Shown piece by piece: positions 24,041 to 32,508 of a DNA stretch of 64,000 nucleotides (the stretch's first letter is position 1; each line of letters starts with the position of its first letter). Source of the DNA: JAIPEI01 sp041685835. GTDB taxonomy: Bacteria; Desulfobacterota; DSM-4660; Desulfatiglandales; HGW-15. The stretch is taken from NCBI GenBank assembly GCA_041685835.1, contig JAWLEX010000002.1, forward strand, positions 1 to 64,000, written 5' to 3'. The notes beneath the pieces were generated by a model. The model did no database searches and was not told the DNA's origin. It was given only the letters and a program-made list of their open reading frames with translations. The position numbers and the translations under genes are program-made.

Positions 24041-24120
24041 TTCTCCTCTTCGTGTCCTTGGTGATCTTCGTGGTGAAGAAACCATTAGCAACCACGAAGA
24101 CCACGAAGATCACGAAGAAG
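24041..24120. repeat. CACGAAG-type dispersed repeat, long inverted pair
   Basis: The left arm contains CTTCGTGTCCTTGGTGATCT and GTGGTGAAGAA; the right arm contains ACCACGAAGACCACGAAG and ATCACGAAGAAG. The stretch can fold into a long imperfect hairpin. It fills the gap between the kinase gene and panC and creates the spurious N-terminal extension of panC. Confidence 0.65.
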
Positions 24121-24144
24121 AATCCTGTTTAGTTCCTCTTTCCA

Positions 24145-24804
24145 TCAGTCCGCGGATTTCATGGGCACATAGTACTGGGTGCCCGATTTCATGTCCTGAA
24201 TCCGCGACACCAGGTCTTTGAAATCCGCCGGCACGTGCACGAAGTCGATCTCCGAGGCGTTTACCACGAGAAGGGGGGCCTCATCGTAATTGAAGAAAAA
24301 TTCATTGAAGGAACGGTTGATCTCTTCAAGATATTTAGAACTTATGTTTCGTTCGAACTTGCGGCCCCGCCTGCGAATGCGGTCCATCAAGACATCGGTC
24401 CGTGCCTGCAGGAAAATAACCAGGTCCGGAGGGGCAAGGCGTCCCTTAAGCAGCCTGTAGAGTTGATCGTAGAGCCAGAACTCCTTTTCGTCCAGGTTGG
24501 CCCCGGCAAATATCCGGTCCTTGTCGAACAGGTAGTCTGTGACTAGGACACGGTTAAAAAGGCCTATCTGGCCTAATTGCCGGGACTGCTGGTATCTCCT
24601 GAGCAGGAAGAAAACCTGGGTCTGAAACCCGTATTTCCTGGGGTCCCGATAGAAATCAACCAGAAAAGGGTTTTCCTCGATATCTTCCAGCAGTATCTCG
24701 CCGTCGAGCCTCTCGGCCAGCATTCGGGCCAGGCTGGTCTTCCCCACGCCCAGAGGGCCCTCGATTACAATATGGTTGTGGGGGCTGGAACGGGATGGTT
24801 GCAT
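24145..24804 (-). CDS. Deoxynucleoside kinase family protein
   Basis: 219 residues from ATG 24804 (gagg ribosome site). P-loop GPLGVGKTS near residue 20, a DYLFDKDRIFAGANL segment where dNKs have the substrate-binding E/DRS-like motif, and an Arg-rich lid (RIRRRGRKFER). The family phosphorylates deoxynucleosides for salvage; the preferred base cannot be read. In many related genomes this type of kinase lies near panC, as here. Confidence 0.85.
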   Translation of the reverse strand: MQPSRSSPHNHIVIEGPLGVGKTSLARMLAERLDGEILLEDIEENPFLVDFYRDPRKYGFQTQVFFLLRRYQQSRQLGQIGLFNRVLVTDYLFDKDRIFAGANLDEKEFWLYDQLYRLLKGRLAPPDLVIFLQARTDVLMDRIRRRGRKFERNISSKYLEEINRSFNEFFFNYDEAPLLVVNASEIDFVHVPADFKDLVSRIQDMKSGTQYYVPMKSAD

Positions 24805-24973
24805 GTTCAGCCTCGGCCCATGTATGTCGGGTCCGTAAAAAAGCAGGCCTGGGACTACTACCGCCGCAGGAGAATTCGCCGGAAAAAACAACCAAGAAGA
24901 GGCAGCGGGTTACAGCGGTGAAGCCCCGGCACACGGTCCACCGCAGGGGCATCCGTAAAGCCGTACTTCACTA

Positions 24974-25840
24974 TCACCCACCGTCCCCTTTGTCAAGAAT
25001 GGCGGATTGGCCTTGACGGATGGGAGGAAAGGCCTCGCTGAGCCGAAGGAAGTCATCGATACTCAGGGTCTCGGCGCGGCGTCCGGGGTCTATATGACAG
25101 TCCGTCAGGATACGGCCCACGGCATCCCGATCCCAGGCGGGAAAGGATGCCAGAAGTGCGTTTTGCAGGGTCTTTCGCCGGTGACTGAAGGCCCCTTTGA
25201 CCACCGCACGGAACCCTGCTTCGTCAGCCGGCTGAGGGGAATGGGGAAGGTCGAAGTCCAGTTCCACCACTGTGGAGTCCACACGCGGCATCGGGTGAAA
25301 AGACCTTTTTCCCACCCGTAGAAGTCGCCGGACACGTGCGTGAAGGCCCACAAGGACGGTGAGCGCCCCATAGGAACGGCCTCCGGGAGAAGCTGAAAGA
25401 CGGTCTGCAACCTCTTTCTGGAACATGAGAACCGCGCGGCGGAACCTCCGGCGCTGGTCGATGAGTGCCTCCAGGACAGGTGTGCTGACATTGTAGGGAA
25501 GGTTTCCGATCACATGGATCCTGTCGTGTGAAAAGCGGTCCAGCATGCTGAAGTCGAACCGGAGTATGTCGCCGCAGACTACTTCTGCGTTTCGTATCTT
25601 TCGGGCCTCCAGCCTTTCCTGAAGCCATGCCGCCAGGTCGCGGTCCTTTTCTACGGCCAGTATGCGGTCCACTCTTTGGGTCAGAGGAAAGGTCAGGGCT
25701 CCCCGGCCGGGGCCGATTTCCAGGATACGGTTGGAGGAATCCAGCCCCGAGAGTTCCAGGATCCCGTGGATTACCCCCCGGTCCTTAAGGAAGTGCTGCC
25801 CGAATCGCTTTTTGGCTCTCAGTCCTGACAAGGCGGTCAA
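24974..25840 (-). CDS. rsmA: 16S rRNA dimethyladenosine transferase
   Basis: RsmA/KsgA with GQHFLKD, the SAM motif ILEIGPGRGALTFPL, the catalytic GNLPYNVSTPV (NLPY) motif, and a C-terminal PRVDSTVVELDF segment. It dimethylates two adenosines near the 3' end of 16S rRNA. The start is uncertain. A TTG at 25840 overlaps the upstream stop codon (TTGA) and gives 288 residues with the usual distance to GQHFL. A GTG at 25888 would add 16 residues and overlap the upstream gene by 52 bp. Neither has a good Shine-Dalgarno. Confidence 0.92.
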   Translation of the reverse strand: MTALSGLRAKKRFGQHFLKDRGVIHGILELSGLDSSNRILEIGPGRGALTFPLTQRVDRILAVEKDRDLAAWLQERLEARKIRNAEVVCGDILRFDFSMLDRFSHDRIHVIGNLPYNVSTPVLEALIDQRRRFRRAVLMFQKEVADRLSASPGGRSYGALTVLVGLHARVRRLLRVGKRSFHPMPRVDSTVVELDFDLPHSPQPADEAGFRAVVKGAFSHRRKTLQNALLASFPAWDRDAVGRILTDCHIDPGRRAETLSIDDFLRLSEAFPPIRQGQSAILDKGDGG

Positions 25841-26355
25841 TCGATTTTCCGGGAGAGGCTTTTGAACGTCCGCCGGCGCTCCCTCCACCGGTGAATGCCG
25901 CGGAATACTTTGAGAAAAACAGGGTAGGACAGGGACGCGAGCAGAAGCCCCAGAATAAACCCGCCCAGGATGAAGGCCGCGATAATGGATCCTCCCGTCC
26001 CCAGGACCGTTTTCACCACCGCCATGCCTTCCGCGCCCCTCTCCAGAGCCCCTATGACCGAGGAGACACCGCGGTTTTTCTCCGGAAGCCCCAGAATGGC
26101 CGCCCCGATCCGGTAGTCCAGGTAGTATATGAAGTACCAGTTGAGGGGGTTGCTTATCCAGGTGCCAAGGGCGGCCGTGATCTTGCTGCCGCCGAATACT
26201 AATGCCAGAAAGATCGCCAGAGCGGTCTGGAATGGCACAACGGGCATGAGGCCCGAAAAGATACCCATCGCCATGCCCAGGGCGAGGGCTTCAGGGTTCC
26301 CTTTGAGTCGGATGAATCTCCAGTAGTAATATTGGAGCTGTCTTGAGAATTTCAC
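25837..26355 (-). CDS. DUF2062 membrane protein
   Basis: 172 residues with GTG start overlapping the tsaD stop (GTGA). It shows the DUF2062 pattern: an RLKGNPEALALGMAMGIFSGLMPVVPFQT segment, then SNPLNWYFIYYLDYRIG, with three predicted membrane helices and a basic C-terminus. Function unknown; related proteins have been linked to envelope or glycosyltransfer functions without proof. It is coupled between tsaD and rsmA in an apparent operon. Confidence 0.85.
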   Translation of the reverse strand: MKFSRQLQYYYWRFIRLKGNPEALALGMAMGIFSGLMPVVPFQTALAIFLALVFGGSKITAALGTWISNPLNWYFIYYLDYRIGAAILGLPEKNRGVSSVIGALERGAEGMAVVKTVLGTGGSIIAAFILGGFILGLLLASLSYPVFLKVFRGIHRWRERRRTFKSLSRKID

Positions 26356-27404
26356 GTCCGGCTTGTTCCTGATCCCATGGCCGGAGGCAGTTCATCCACG
26401 GGATACCTCGATCGCACATCCGTGGAGAGATCCGCGCGTTCCCCGTTTTTCAGGCGAAAGAGCGCAGCTTCGGCGATCATGGCCCCGTTGTCCGTGCAAA
26501 GGATCGGGTGGGGCCAGTAGACCCGGATTCCCCTTAAATCACCTTCTTCCCGCAATCGCCGCCTGAGGACCCCATTGCAGGCCACGCCCCCGGCCACCAC
26601 TACCGACCCGGTTCCGGTTCGCTCCGCAGCCGTGAACAGCTTGGCTGTGAGGACGTCTATGACCGCCTCCTGAAAAGACGCGGCAATGTCTTCCAACCGG
26701 ACCCCGTTCCTCTCCTTCTGGTCCCTGCTCCAGCGTTCCACAAAAAGGCCCACGGAGGTTTTAAGTCCGCTGAAGCTGAAGTCGAGGGACTCGTTCCCCA
26801 TCATGGCCCGCGGGAAGTCGATTCGATCCCCCCTGCCCCCTGAGGCCGTTTTTTCAATAACAGGGCCCCCCGGATAGCCCAGACCGAGGAGCTTGGCTAT
26901 CTTGTCGAACGCCTCGCCCGCCGCATCATCCAGGGTCTGTCCCAGGGTTCGGTAGACACCGGGGCGCTCCACGTGATAGAGGCTGGTGTGCCCCCCCGAT
27001 ACAGTCAGGGCCGTGAATGGAAAAGACGGTATCTCGGGCTCCAGCAGGATCGATAGAATGTGCCCTTCCAGGTGGTTCACCCCGACGAGGGGAAGTCCTT
27101 TGACCCACGATAGGCCGCGTGCGTAGTGGAGGCCCACAAGGAGCGAGCCGATAAGACCGGGCCCGATTGTGACGGCCACGGCTTCCAGGTCTCCCGGGTC
27201 GATACCTGCCTCATCCAGGGCCTTGTCCACCACGGGCACAATATTACGGACGTGCTCACGCGAGGCCAGTTCCGGGACCACGCCGCCGTATGGGTGGTGA
27301 AGACCGATCTGGGAGTTGATCACGTTTGAAAGGATTCCGTCCCGGTCCGAAACGACCGCTGCCGAAGTATCATCGCATGACGTGTCAATGCCGAGAATGA
27401 TCAT
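26352..27404 (-). CDS. tsaD: tRNA N6-adenosine threonylcarbamoyltransferase
   Basis: 350 residues. GIDTSCDDTSAAVV at the N-terminus, the metal-binding NHLEGH motif, HTSLY, and the ASKMH-like ACNGVLRRRL region. It transfers the threonylcarbamoyl group to A37 of ANN-decoding tRNAs together with TsaB and TsaE. tsaE is about 3 kb away on the same strand; tsaB and tsaC are not in the window. Confidence 0.95.
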   Translation of the reverse strand: MIILGIDTSCDDTSAAVVSDRDGILSNVINSQIGLHHPYGGVVPELASREHVRNIVPVVDKALDEAGIDPGDLEAVAVTIGPGLIGSLLVGLHYARGLSWVKGLPLVGVNHLEGHILSILLEPEIPSFPFTALTVSGGHTSLYHVERPGVYRTLGQTLDDAAGEAFDKIAKLLGLGYPGGPVIEKTASGGRGDRIDFPRAMMGNESLDFSFSGLKTSVGLFVERWSRDQKERNGVRLEDIAASFQEAVIDVLTAKLFTAAERTGTGSVVVAGGVACNGVLRRRLREEGDLRGIRVYWPHPILCTDNGAMIAEAALFRLKNGERADLSTDVRSRYPVDELPPAMGSGTSRT

Positions 27405-27476
27405 TGATTTTAAAAGACGAAAGGGCCGATGGAGTGTTTTTAATTTACACTGTGGGCCCTTCGACTCTCTCCTTTA

Positions 27477-28277
27477 TCATTTCAGCTTCTTCTTCAGCTT
27501 GCTCCACTTTCCCTCTTCGAGAATTTCAAGCAGTATGACCGTGATGTTGTCTCCGCCGCCCCCCCGGTTCGCCTCGTCGATCAGGATGTCGGCCTTGCGT
27601 TCGAGGGAAGTGGAAAAATCGTCCAGCACCGTGTTGATGGCCTGCTCCCTCATGAAATTCGTAAGCCCGTCCGAACACATCAGGATAATGTCCCCGGTCT
27701 CGGGCCTGAGAGGGGTGATGTAGACATCCACCTTCCTGTGCTGTCCCATGACCCGCGTCAGCAGGTTTTTCATCCCCGGAGGGGTCGAGCCCACGGGGTC
27801 GGTCAGCCCCATGGCCCGCTGCTCCGCCTCGACCGAGTGTTCCTGGGAGACCTGAATAAGACGTTGTCCCTGGTCGAACAGGTAGGTCCTGCTGTCGCCC
27901 ACGTTGGCGGCCCAGATACAGTCGCCCTCCAACAGGAGTGCCGCGACGGTCGATCCCATTCGGTGATACTCTGGTCTTTTCTGCGCCTCGTGAATAATGA
28001 TATTAGTGAGGGAGATGGAGTTGATCAAGTGCTTTGCGAGGTCCGAAATATCCTTATTAACGGGCTCTAGAAACGAAGGGGCCCGGTTGCTCCTTACCTT
28101 TCCCCAGTAGCCGGCCATGGTCTCCACGACCATTCGGCTTGCCACGTCGCCGGCCTTGTGGCCTCCCATGCCGTCGGCCACGATGAAAAGACCCAGGTCA
28201 GGCCTCACCAGGAGGCTGTCCTCATTGAGCTTTCTTTTGATCCCTATGTGGGTTTTTCCTGCTGACTTTATATTCAT
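27477..28277 (-). CDS. PP2C-family serine/threonine phosphatase
   Basis: 266 residues from ATG 28277; a 17-codon extension is possible but unsupported. The metal-binding motifs of PPM phosphatases are all present: KLNEDSLL, VADGMGGHKAGDVAS, NVGDSRTYL, CSDGLTNFM and GGGDNITVI. It is soluble and without extra domains, like the stand-alone phosphatases that oppose Hanks-type kinases; no kinase gene is seen nearby. Confidence 0.92.
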   Translation of the reverse strand: MNIKSAGKTHIGIKRKLNEDSLLVRPDLGLFIVADGMGGHKAGDVASRMVVETMAGYWGKVRSNRAPSFLEPVNKDISDLAKHLINSISLTNIIIHEAQKRPEYHRMGSTVAALLLEGDCIWAANVGDSRTYLFDQGQRLIQVSQEHSVEAEQRAMGLTDPVGSTPPGMKNLLTRVMGQHRKVDVYITPLRPETGDIILMCSDGLTNFMREQAINTVLDDFSTSLERKADILIDEANRGGGGDNITVILLEILEEGKWSKLKKKLK

Positions 28278-28453
28278 ATAAGAACCAGAAAACCCTGACT
28301 GCGACCCTTTTCTGCCAACACGAGCCACGAACCACGAACACGGCCCTTATTCCTCTCACCCCCCCACTTTTCACCGAAAAAGGCCGTCACGATCACGCCG
28401 AACACCCAATCAGGCATGCCTCGCTTGATTCTCATTGGTCCTCCGTCCACTTG

Positions 28454-28467
28454 CGGGCTTCCGCCCG
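28454..28467 (-). terminator. Small GC hairpin after the ComEA-like gene
   Basis: CGGGC and GCCCG with a 4-base loop (GGAA on the minus strand), 14 bp downstream of the ComEA-like gene stop. No U-tract. It lies in a 200 bp gap that also contains runs of ACGAACC-like sequence around 28320-28341. Confidence 0.35.
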
Positions 28468-28480
28468 ACCCGCGCTCGAC

Positions 28481-29071
28481 TCACTGAGGTCCGGTGAGGC
28501 TCCCTGTTCGGCGAACAGTGATATGCGGCTTCAACAGTTCCAGGGTCCGGGGCCCGATGCCGTGGACCCTCAAAAGGTCTTCAACCCGATCGAATCCATT
28601 GGCATGCTCCCGGTACTCCACCAGGGCCCAGGCAAGCCCGGGCCCTATTCCCGGAAGGGCAGTGAGGTCCTCCGCACTGCTGCGGTTCACCGGGACGGGC
28701 ATCCCCAGCGTAAACAGATAAAACGCGCTCATGTCCTCAATACGGCAGGTCTTTTCTTTGCCGGGGCCGCCCATGAAGACCACCCTGGCACCAGAAGGGA
28801 GGGGCGTGTTTTCAATGATCCCCGCAGCCCGGTAATCGGATCTCCCCGAAGCCCTCACTGCCAGGTCCGAGGTTGTTGCGGGTGTGTCGCAGAAGACATA
28901 TACGCCCGGGTGGTGCACGTCGCCTGCAGCTTCCACGAACAGTGGATTAGTGCACGGAAGGGGAGGTGCGGCAGGCTTCCGGAAAAACGAGTCCGCAAGC
29001 CCCAGGCCCAGAATCAGCAGGAGTAATGCCAGGCATGCCCCCACATCGTCACTTTTCTTCAGCGGCTTCAT
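28481..29071 (-). CDS. ComEA-like helix-hairpin-helix protein
   Basis: 196 residues. One N-terminal membrane helix (about 11-27), then an SLBB-like segment (FVEAAGDVHHPGVYVF), then a helix-hairpin-helix DNA-binding domain with ALPGIGPGLAWALVEYR and LLRVHGIGPRTLE (about 135-185). This arrangement matches ComEA-type periplasmic DNA receptors for natural transformation, although many bacteria carry it without known competence. The gene overlaps the end of lysC by 23 bp, which suggests coupling rather than a dedicated competence operon. No comEC is present in the window. Confidence 0.82.
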   Translation of the reverse strand: MKPLKKSDDVGACLALLLLILGLGLADSFFRKPAAPPLPCTNPLFVEAAGDVHHPGVYVFCDTPATTSDLAVRASGRSDYRAAGIIENTPLPSGARVVFMGGPGKEKTCRIEDMSAFYLFTLGMPVPVNRSSAEDLTALPGIGPGLAWALVEYREHANGFDRVEDLLRVHGIGPRTLELLKPHITVRRTGSLTGPQ

Positions 29072-30281
29072 TGTCCAGCCCGAAGGCCTCGTGGAGCACC
29101 CGGACGGCCAGTTCTGTGTACTTTTCCTCGATCACGCAGGATATCTTGATTTCGGATGTGCTGATCATCATCACGTTGATGTTTTCAGCCGCAAGGATGC
29201 GGAACATCTTCATGGCCACACCGGCGTGACTACGCATCCCCACCCCGATCACGGAAACCTTGGCGATGTCTTCATCGCCCAGCACCTTTTCCGCCCCGAT
29301 CTCCTCCGCTACCCGGCTTACCAGTTTCATGGTCTTGAGGAAATCAGGCTTGGGAACCGTGAATGTCAGGTCCGTGATTCCATCCTCGCTGGTGTTTTGC
29401 AGTATCATGTCCACGACAATTCCGGAATCAAAGACGGGCTCAAAGATCCTGGCGGCGATTCCGGGCCGGTCAGGCACCTTCTTGATGGTGACGCGGGCCT
29501 CGTTCTTATTGTATGCGACACTGGAGACGATCAGCTTCTCCATGTCCTTTGTCTCGGCAATGACCATGGTCCCTTCCTCCCTGCTGAATGTGGAACGAAC
29601 GTGGATGGGAACATTGAACTTCTTGGCGAACTCGACGGCACGGATTTCAAGAACCTTGGCCCCCAGGCTGGCCATCTCGAGCATTTCCTCGTAGGATATG
29701 CGCTCCATTTTCCTGGCCTTCGGGCAGATATTGGGATCAGTGGTGTAAACCCCGTCCACGTCGGTAAATATCTCGCAGCAGTCGGCATTGAGGGTGGCGG
29801 CCAGCGCCACGGCGGTCGTGTCCGATCCTCCCCGTCCCAGGGTGGTGATGTTACCGTCGCCGTCCAGCCCCTGGAATCCCGCCACGGAAACTATTCTGTT
29901 GTTGTCCAGTTCTCTCAGTATGCGGCGGGTGTCTATGTCCTGGATGTGTGCCTTGCCGTAAAGCCGGTCCGTGTGGATGGAGGCCTGGAAAGCGAGAAGG
30001 GAAAGCGCTTCGTAGCCGAGGGACTTGACGGCCATGGCGAAAAGGGCCACGGTCAGCTGCTCCCCCGTTGCCATGACCACGTCCAGTTCCCGCGGGTCCG
30101 GATCATCGGTCATCTGCCGGGCCAACTGGATGAGGTTGTCGGTCTGACCGGCCATGGCGGAGAGGACCACCACCATGCGGTGCCCGTCTCTATGGTAGTC
30201 CAGGACCCGCTCGGCCACGCCGCGGATCTTCTCGATGCTCCCGACCGAAGTGCCTCCGTACTTCTGGACTATTAATGCCAT
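29049..30281 (-). CDS. lysC: Aspartate kinase
   Basis: 410 residues. N-terminal kinase domain with VQKYGGTSVGS, GGSDTTAVALAA and CEIFTDVDGVYTTDP, then tandem ACT domains (about 265-405) for feedback control by lysine and/or threonine. It phosphorylates aspartate in the first step to Lys, Thr, Met and diaminopimelate, and so feeds the peptidoglycan precursors made by the mur cluster. Ribosome site gaggag. No lysine riboswitch is recognisable upstream. Confidence 0.95.
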   Translation of the reverse strand: MALIVQKYGGTSVGSIEKIRGVAERVLDYHRDGHRMVVVLSAMAGQTDNLIQLARQMTDDPDPRELDVVMATGEQLTVALFAMAVKSLGYEALSLLAFQASIHTDRLYGKAHIQDIDTRRILRELDNNRIVSVAGFQGLDGDGNITTLGRGGSDTTAVALAATLNADCCEIFTDVDGVYTTDPNICPKARKMERISYEEMLEMASLGAKVLEIRAVEFAKKFNVPIHVRSTFSREEGTMVIAETKDMEKLIVSSVAYNKNEARVTIKKVPDRPGIAARIFEPVFDSGIVVDMILQNTSEDGITDLTFTVPKPDFLKTMKLVSRVAEEIGAEKVLGDEDIAKVSVIGVGMRSHAGVAMKMFRILAAENINVMMISTSEIKISCVIEEKYTELAVRVLHEAFGLDNEAAEEK

Positions 30282-30349
30282 TCTGCTCCTCGCCGCCGGC
30301 CGTCCAGCCGGCGGATTTGATCGAGAAAAAAGTTAAAGCCTTACAACCA

Positions 30350-30380
30350 AGGGCATGAAGATCACGAAGGAAGTCAAAGA
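30350..30380 (+). repeat. Partial CACGAAG-type repeat
   Basis: Contains ATGAAGATCACGAAGGAAG; a single arm of the dispersed repeat family, in the gap between tsaE and lysC. Confidence 0.45.
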
Positions 30381-30438
30381 CCAAAAGCCAAGAACCAAGC
30401 GGATCTCCTGCTTTTAAGATCCGAAGAAGTTCGAGCTT

Positions 30439-30906
30439 TCATGCCAGCGCTTCAAGGATCTCGACAGACCTGGGGTGGCCGGCCGAGAGGGTGATCCGCC
30501 TTCGATCAGGGTCCGATATAACGATGCTCACATGGACGGCCCATGAGGGGATCATTTCCGGACAACGGTCCGCCCACTCCACAAGGGCGATTCCGTCTCC
30601 GCGGAGGTACTCCTCGAGTCCGGCGGAGAGGACCTCCTCCAGTCCCTCCAGCCGATAGAGGTCCATGTGGTAGAATGTGAGCCGCGCCCGGTACTCGTTC
30701 ACCAGCGCGAAGGACGGGCTGGTGATCACTGTCTGCTCGGGAATCCCGAGACCGGCTCCGACTCCCTTGGCGAGCCAGGTCTTTCCACTGCCCAAGGGAC
30801 CGGTGACCGCGACCACGTCCCCACCGGCCAGCAGGGGGCCCAGGCTTCGGCCCAGGCGTATGGTTTCCCGGCCCGAGGCGGTTGAATATGTTATTTTTCT
30901 CCTCAC
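30439..30906 (-). CDS. tsaE: tRNA threonylcarbamoyladenosine biosynthesis ATPase
   Basis: 155 residues, GTG start overlapping the acpS stop (GTGA). Walker A VTGPLGSGKTWLAKG, the SPSFALVNEY switch region, HMDLYRLEG and LVEWADR are typical of TsaE. It is the ATPase that cycles the TsaB-TsaD complex during t6A37 formation. Confidence 0.95.
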   Translation of the reverse strand: MRRKITYSTASGRETIRLGRSLGPLLAGGDVVAVTGPLGSGKTWLAKGVGAGLGIPEQTVITSPSFALVNEYRARLTFYHMDLYRLEGLEEVLSAGLEEYLRGDGIALVEWADRCPEMIPSWAVHVSIVISDPDRRRITLSAGHPRSVEILEALA

Positions 30907-31280
30907 CCTTCCAGTACCACTATGGCCACGGCGTAATCATGCTCGTCCGAAAGGCTCACGTGCATGCCGTTGATGCCGCGTTTCCGGCATAAATCAAGGG
31001 TTGTTCCCCTGACGCGGATTGCGGGACGTCCGCCGGGGTGATGAAACACCTCGATGTCCCGCCAGCTGATGCCCCGCCTCATGCCCAGCCCTATGGCCTT
31101 GGAAAAGGCTTCCTTGGCCGCGAAACGCATGGCAAATGCACATGCGGGCCTTGGACGGGAAAGACACAGGACCTGCTCATCCGCCGTGAAGACGCGGTCG
31201 AGGAACCGATCGCCCCACCGTGCCAGGACTCTTTCTATTCGAGGAATGTACACGAGGTCCACGCCGATTCCATAAACCAT
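30903..31280 (-). CDS. acpS: Holo-[acyl-carrier-protein] synthase
   Basis: 125 residues. GIGVDLVYIPRIERVL with the metal-binding Asp, RFAAKEAFSKAIG, and the C-terminal MHVSLSDEHDYAVAIVVLEG are diagnostic. It transfers 4'-phosphopantetheine from CoA to acyl carrier protein. It lies between pdxJ and tsaE in the order often seen in proteobacteria. Confidence 0.96.
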   Translation of the reverse strand: MVYGIGVDLVYIPRIERVLARWGDRFLDRVFTADEQVLCLSRPRPACAFAMRFAAKEAFSKAIGLGMRRGISWRDIEVFHHPGGRPAIRVRGTTLDLCRKRGINGMHVSLSDEHDYAVAIVVLEG

Positions 31281-31287
31281 AAGCGGG

Positions 31288-32007
31288 TCAGAAACTCCTT
31301 ACCAGATCGATCATGTCTCGCACGGCCCTCTCCATGCCCACGAGCAGGGCCCGGGAAATAATGCTGTGCCCTATGCTGTATTCCCCGATCCGGGAAAGGG
31401 AGTGGAAGCGTTTGATGTTGGTGTAGTTCAATCCATGCCCCGCGGCGATTTCCAGGCCGGTCCCGGAGGCCGATTCCACGGCGCGGGCGATTCGCATGAA
31501 TTGTTCCTCCGCCTCCTTCTCGGATGCGGCCTCGGAATAGTGCCCTGTATGGATCTCCACGACCCTTCCACCGGCGGAGCGCGCCGCCTCGATCTGGGAC
31601 GGCTCCGGATCCACGAAAAAGCTTACGGGGACGCCGCCTTTCCGGAGCCTTTCCGCCACGTCGCGATACCGGTCAGGGTCGGCCAGGACGTCCAGTCCGC
31701 CTTCGGTGGTCAGCTCCCGGCGCTTTTCAGGGACCAGAGTAACCAGGTCGGGCCGGAGTTCCAGCGCGATTTCAATCATCTCGTCGACCGGTGCCATTTC
31801 CATGTTCAGCCGGGTCTTGACCGTCCGGCGCAACAGCCGCAGATCCCGATCCTGAAGGTGACGCCGGTCTTCGCGAAGGTGGCAGATGATCCCTTCCGCC
31901 CCGGCAAGCTCCGCAATGCCCGCTGCTATCACCGGGTCAGGCTCGTCTACGCCGCGCGCCTGCCGGACGGTGGCCACATGGTCCACATTGACTGCAAGTC
32001 TGGCCAT
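31288..32007 (-). CDS. pdxJ: Pyridoxine 5'-phosphate synthase
   Basis: 239 residues from ATG 32007 with a ggagggag ribosome site; a 13-codon extension is not supported. LAVNVDHVATVRQARG, CHLREDRRHLQDRD, RPDLVTLVPEKR and AGHGLNYTN are PdxJ signatures. It condenses 1-deoxyxylulose-5-phosphate with 3-amino-2-oxopropyl phosphate. Confidence 0.96.
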   Translation of the reverse strand: MARLAVNVDHVATVRQARGVDEPDPVIAAGIAELAGAEGIICHLREDRRHLQDRDLRLLRRTVKTRLNMEMAPVDEMIEIALELRPDLVTLVPEKRRELTTEGGLDVLADPDRYRDVAERLRKGGVPVSFFVDPEPSQIEAARSAGGRVVEIHTGHYSEAASEKEAEEQFMRIARAVESASGTGLEIAAGHGLNYTNIKRFHSLSRIGEYSIGHSIISRALLVGMERAVRDMIDLVRSF

Positions 32008-32064
32008 ATTCACTCCCTCCTGTCTGTTCAGTGCGGGCACCCCCAAAACAGGTGCTCCGGTCCA

Positions 32065-32508
32065 TCAAATACCATAGTCGACCAGAGAGAGGAGCCTCTT
32101 CTCTGTTTCCTCCATGCGGGAGGCCTCTTCTTCGGAGGCCTCATGGTCGTATCCCAGGAGATGCAGAAGCCCGTGGATCAGCAAGCGGAAAACGGTCTCG
32201 GGAAGGGCTGTTTTGAAGGCATCGGATTCCCTGCGGGCAGTGTCCATGGAGACCACGATGTCTCCCAGCATTCCCGCGTCCGATCCCGCGGGCGGACTCT
32301 CCGACATGGGAAAGGCCAGGACGTTGGTCGCCCCCTCCTTTCCCCTGTACCGGCTGTTCAAGCGGGCGATTTCTTCGTCATCGGTCAGGAGGATGCTGAG
32401 TTCCCCCTCACTATAACCCAAGTCGCCTAAGACCCTTTTCAGTTCGCGGCGTATCGTCCGGCTTTCGACTTTCGGCGTCGTTTTCGGGCCCCTGATCTGG
32501 ATGTCCAT
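32065..32508 (-). CDS. ybeY: Endoribonuclease / rRNA maturation factor YbeY
   Basis: 147 residues. The zinc motif HGLLHLLGYDHE and the NVLAFPM block identify YbeY, needed for 16S rRNA processing and 70S quality control. The first 32 codons lie inside the end of the upstream 7TM-HD gene in another frame: a 98 bp overlap (32411-32508). The N-terminal region encoded there (RTIRRELKRVLGDLGYSEGE) is expected for the family's first helix, so the overlap looks real. Confidence 0.93.
   Translation of the reverse strand: MDIQIRGPKTTPKVESRTIRRELKRVLGDLGYSEGELSILLTDDEEIARLNSRYRGKEGATNVLAFPMSESPPAGSDAGMLGDIVVSMDTARRESDAFKTALPETVFRLLIHGLLHLLGYDHEASEEEASRMEETEKRLLSLVDYGI

Noticed and set aside
28884..30275. 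Long plus-strand open frame (463 codons) opposite lysC
   Set aside because: Antisense shadow of the aspartate kinase gene; no ribosome site, no family resemblance.
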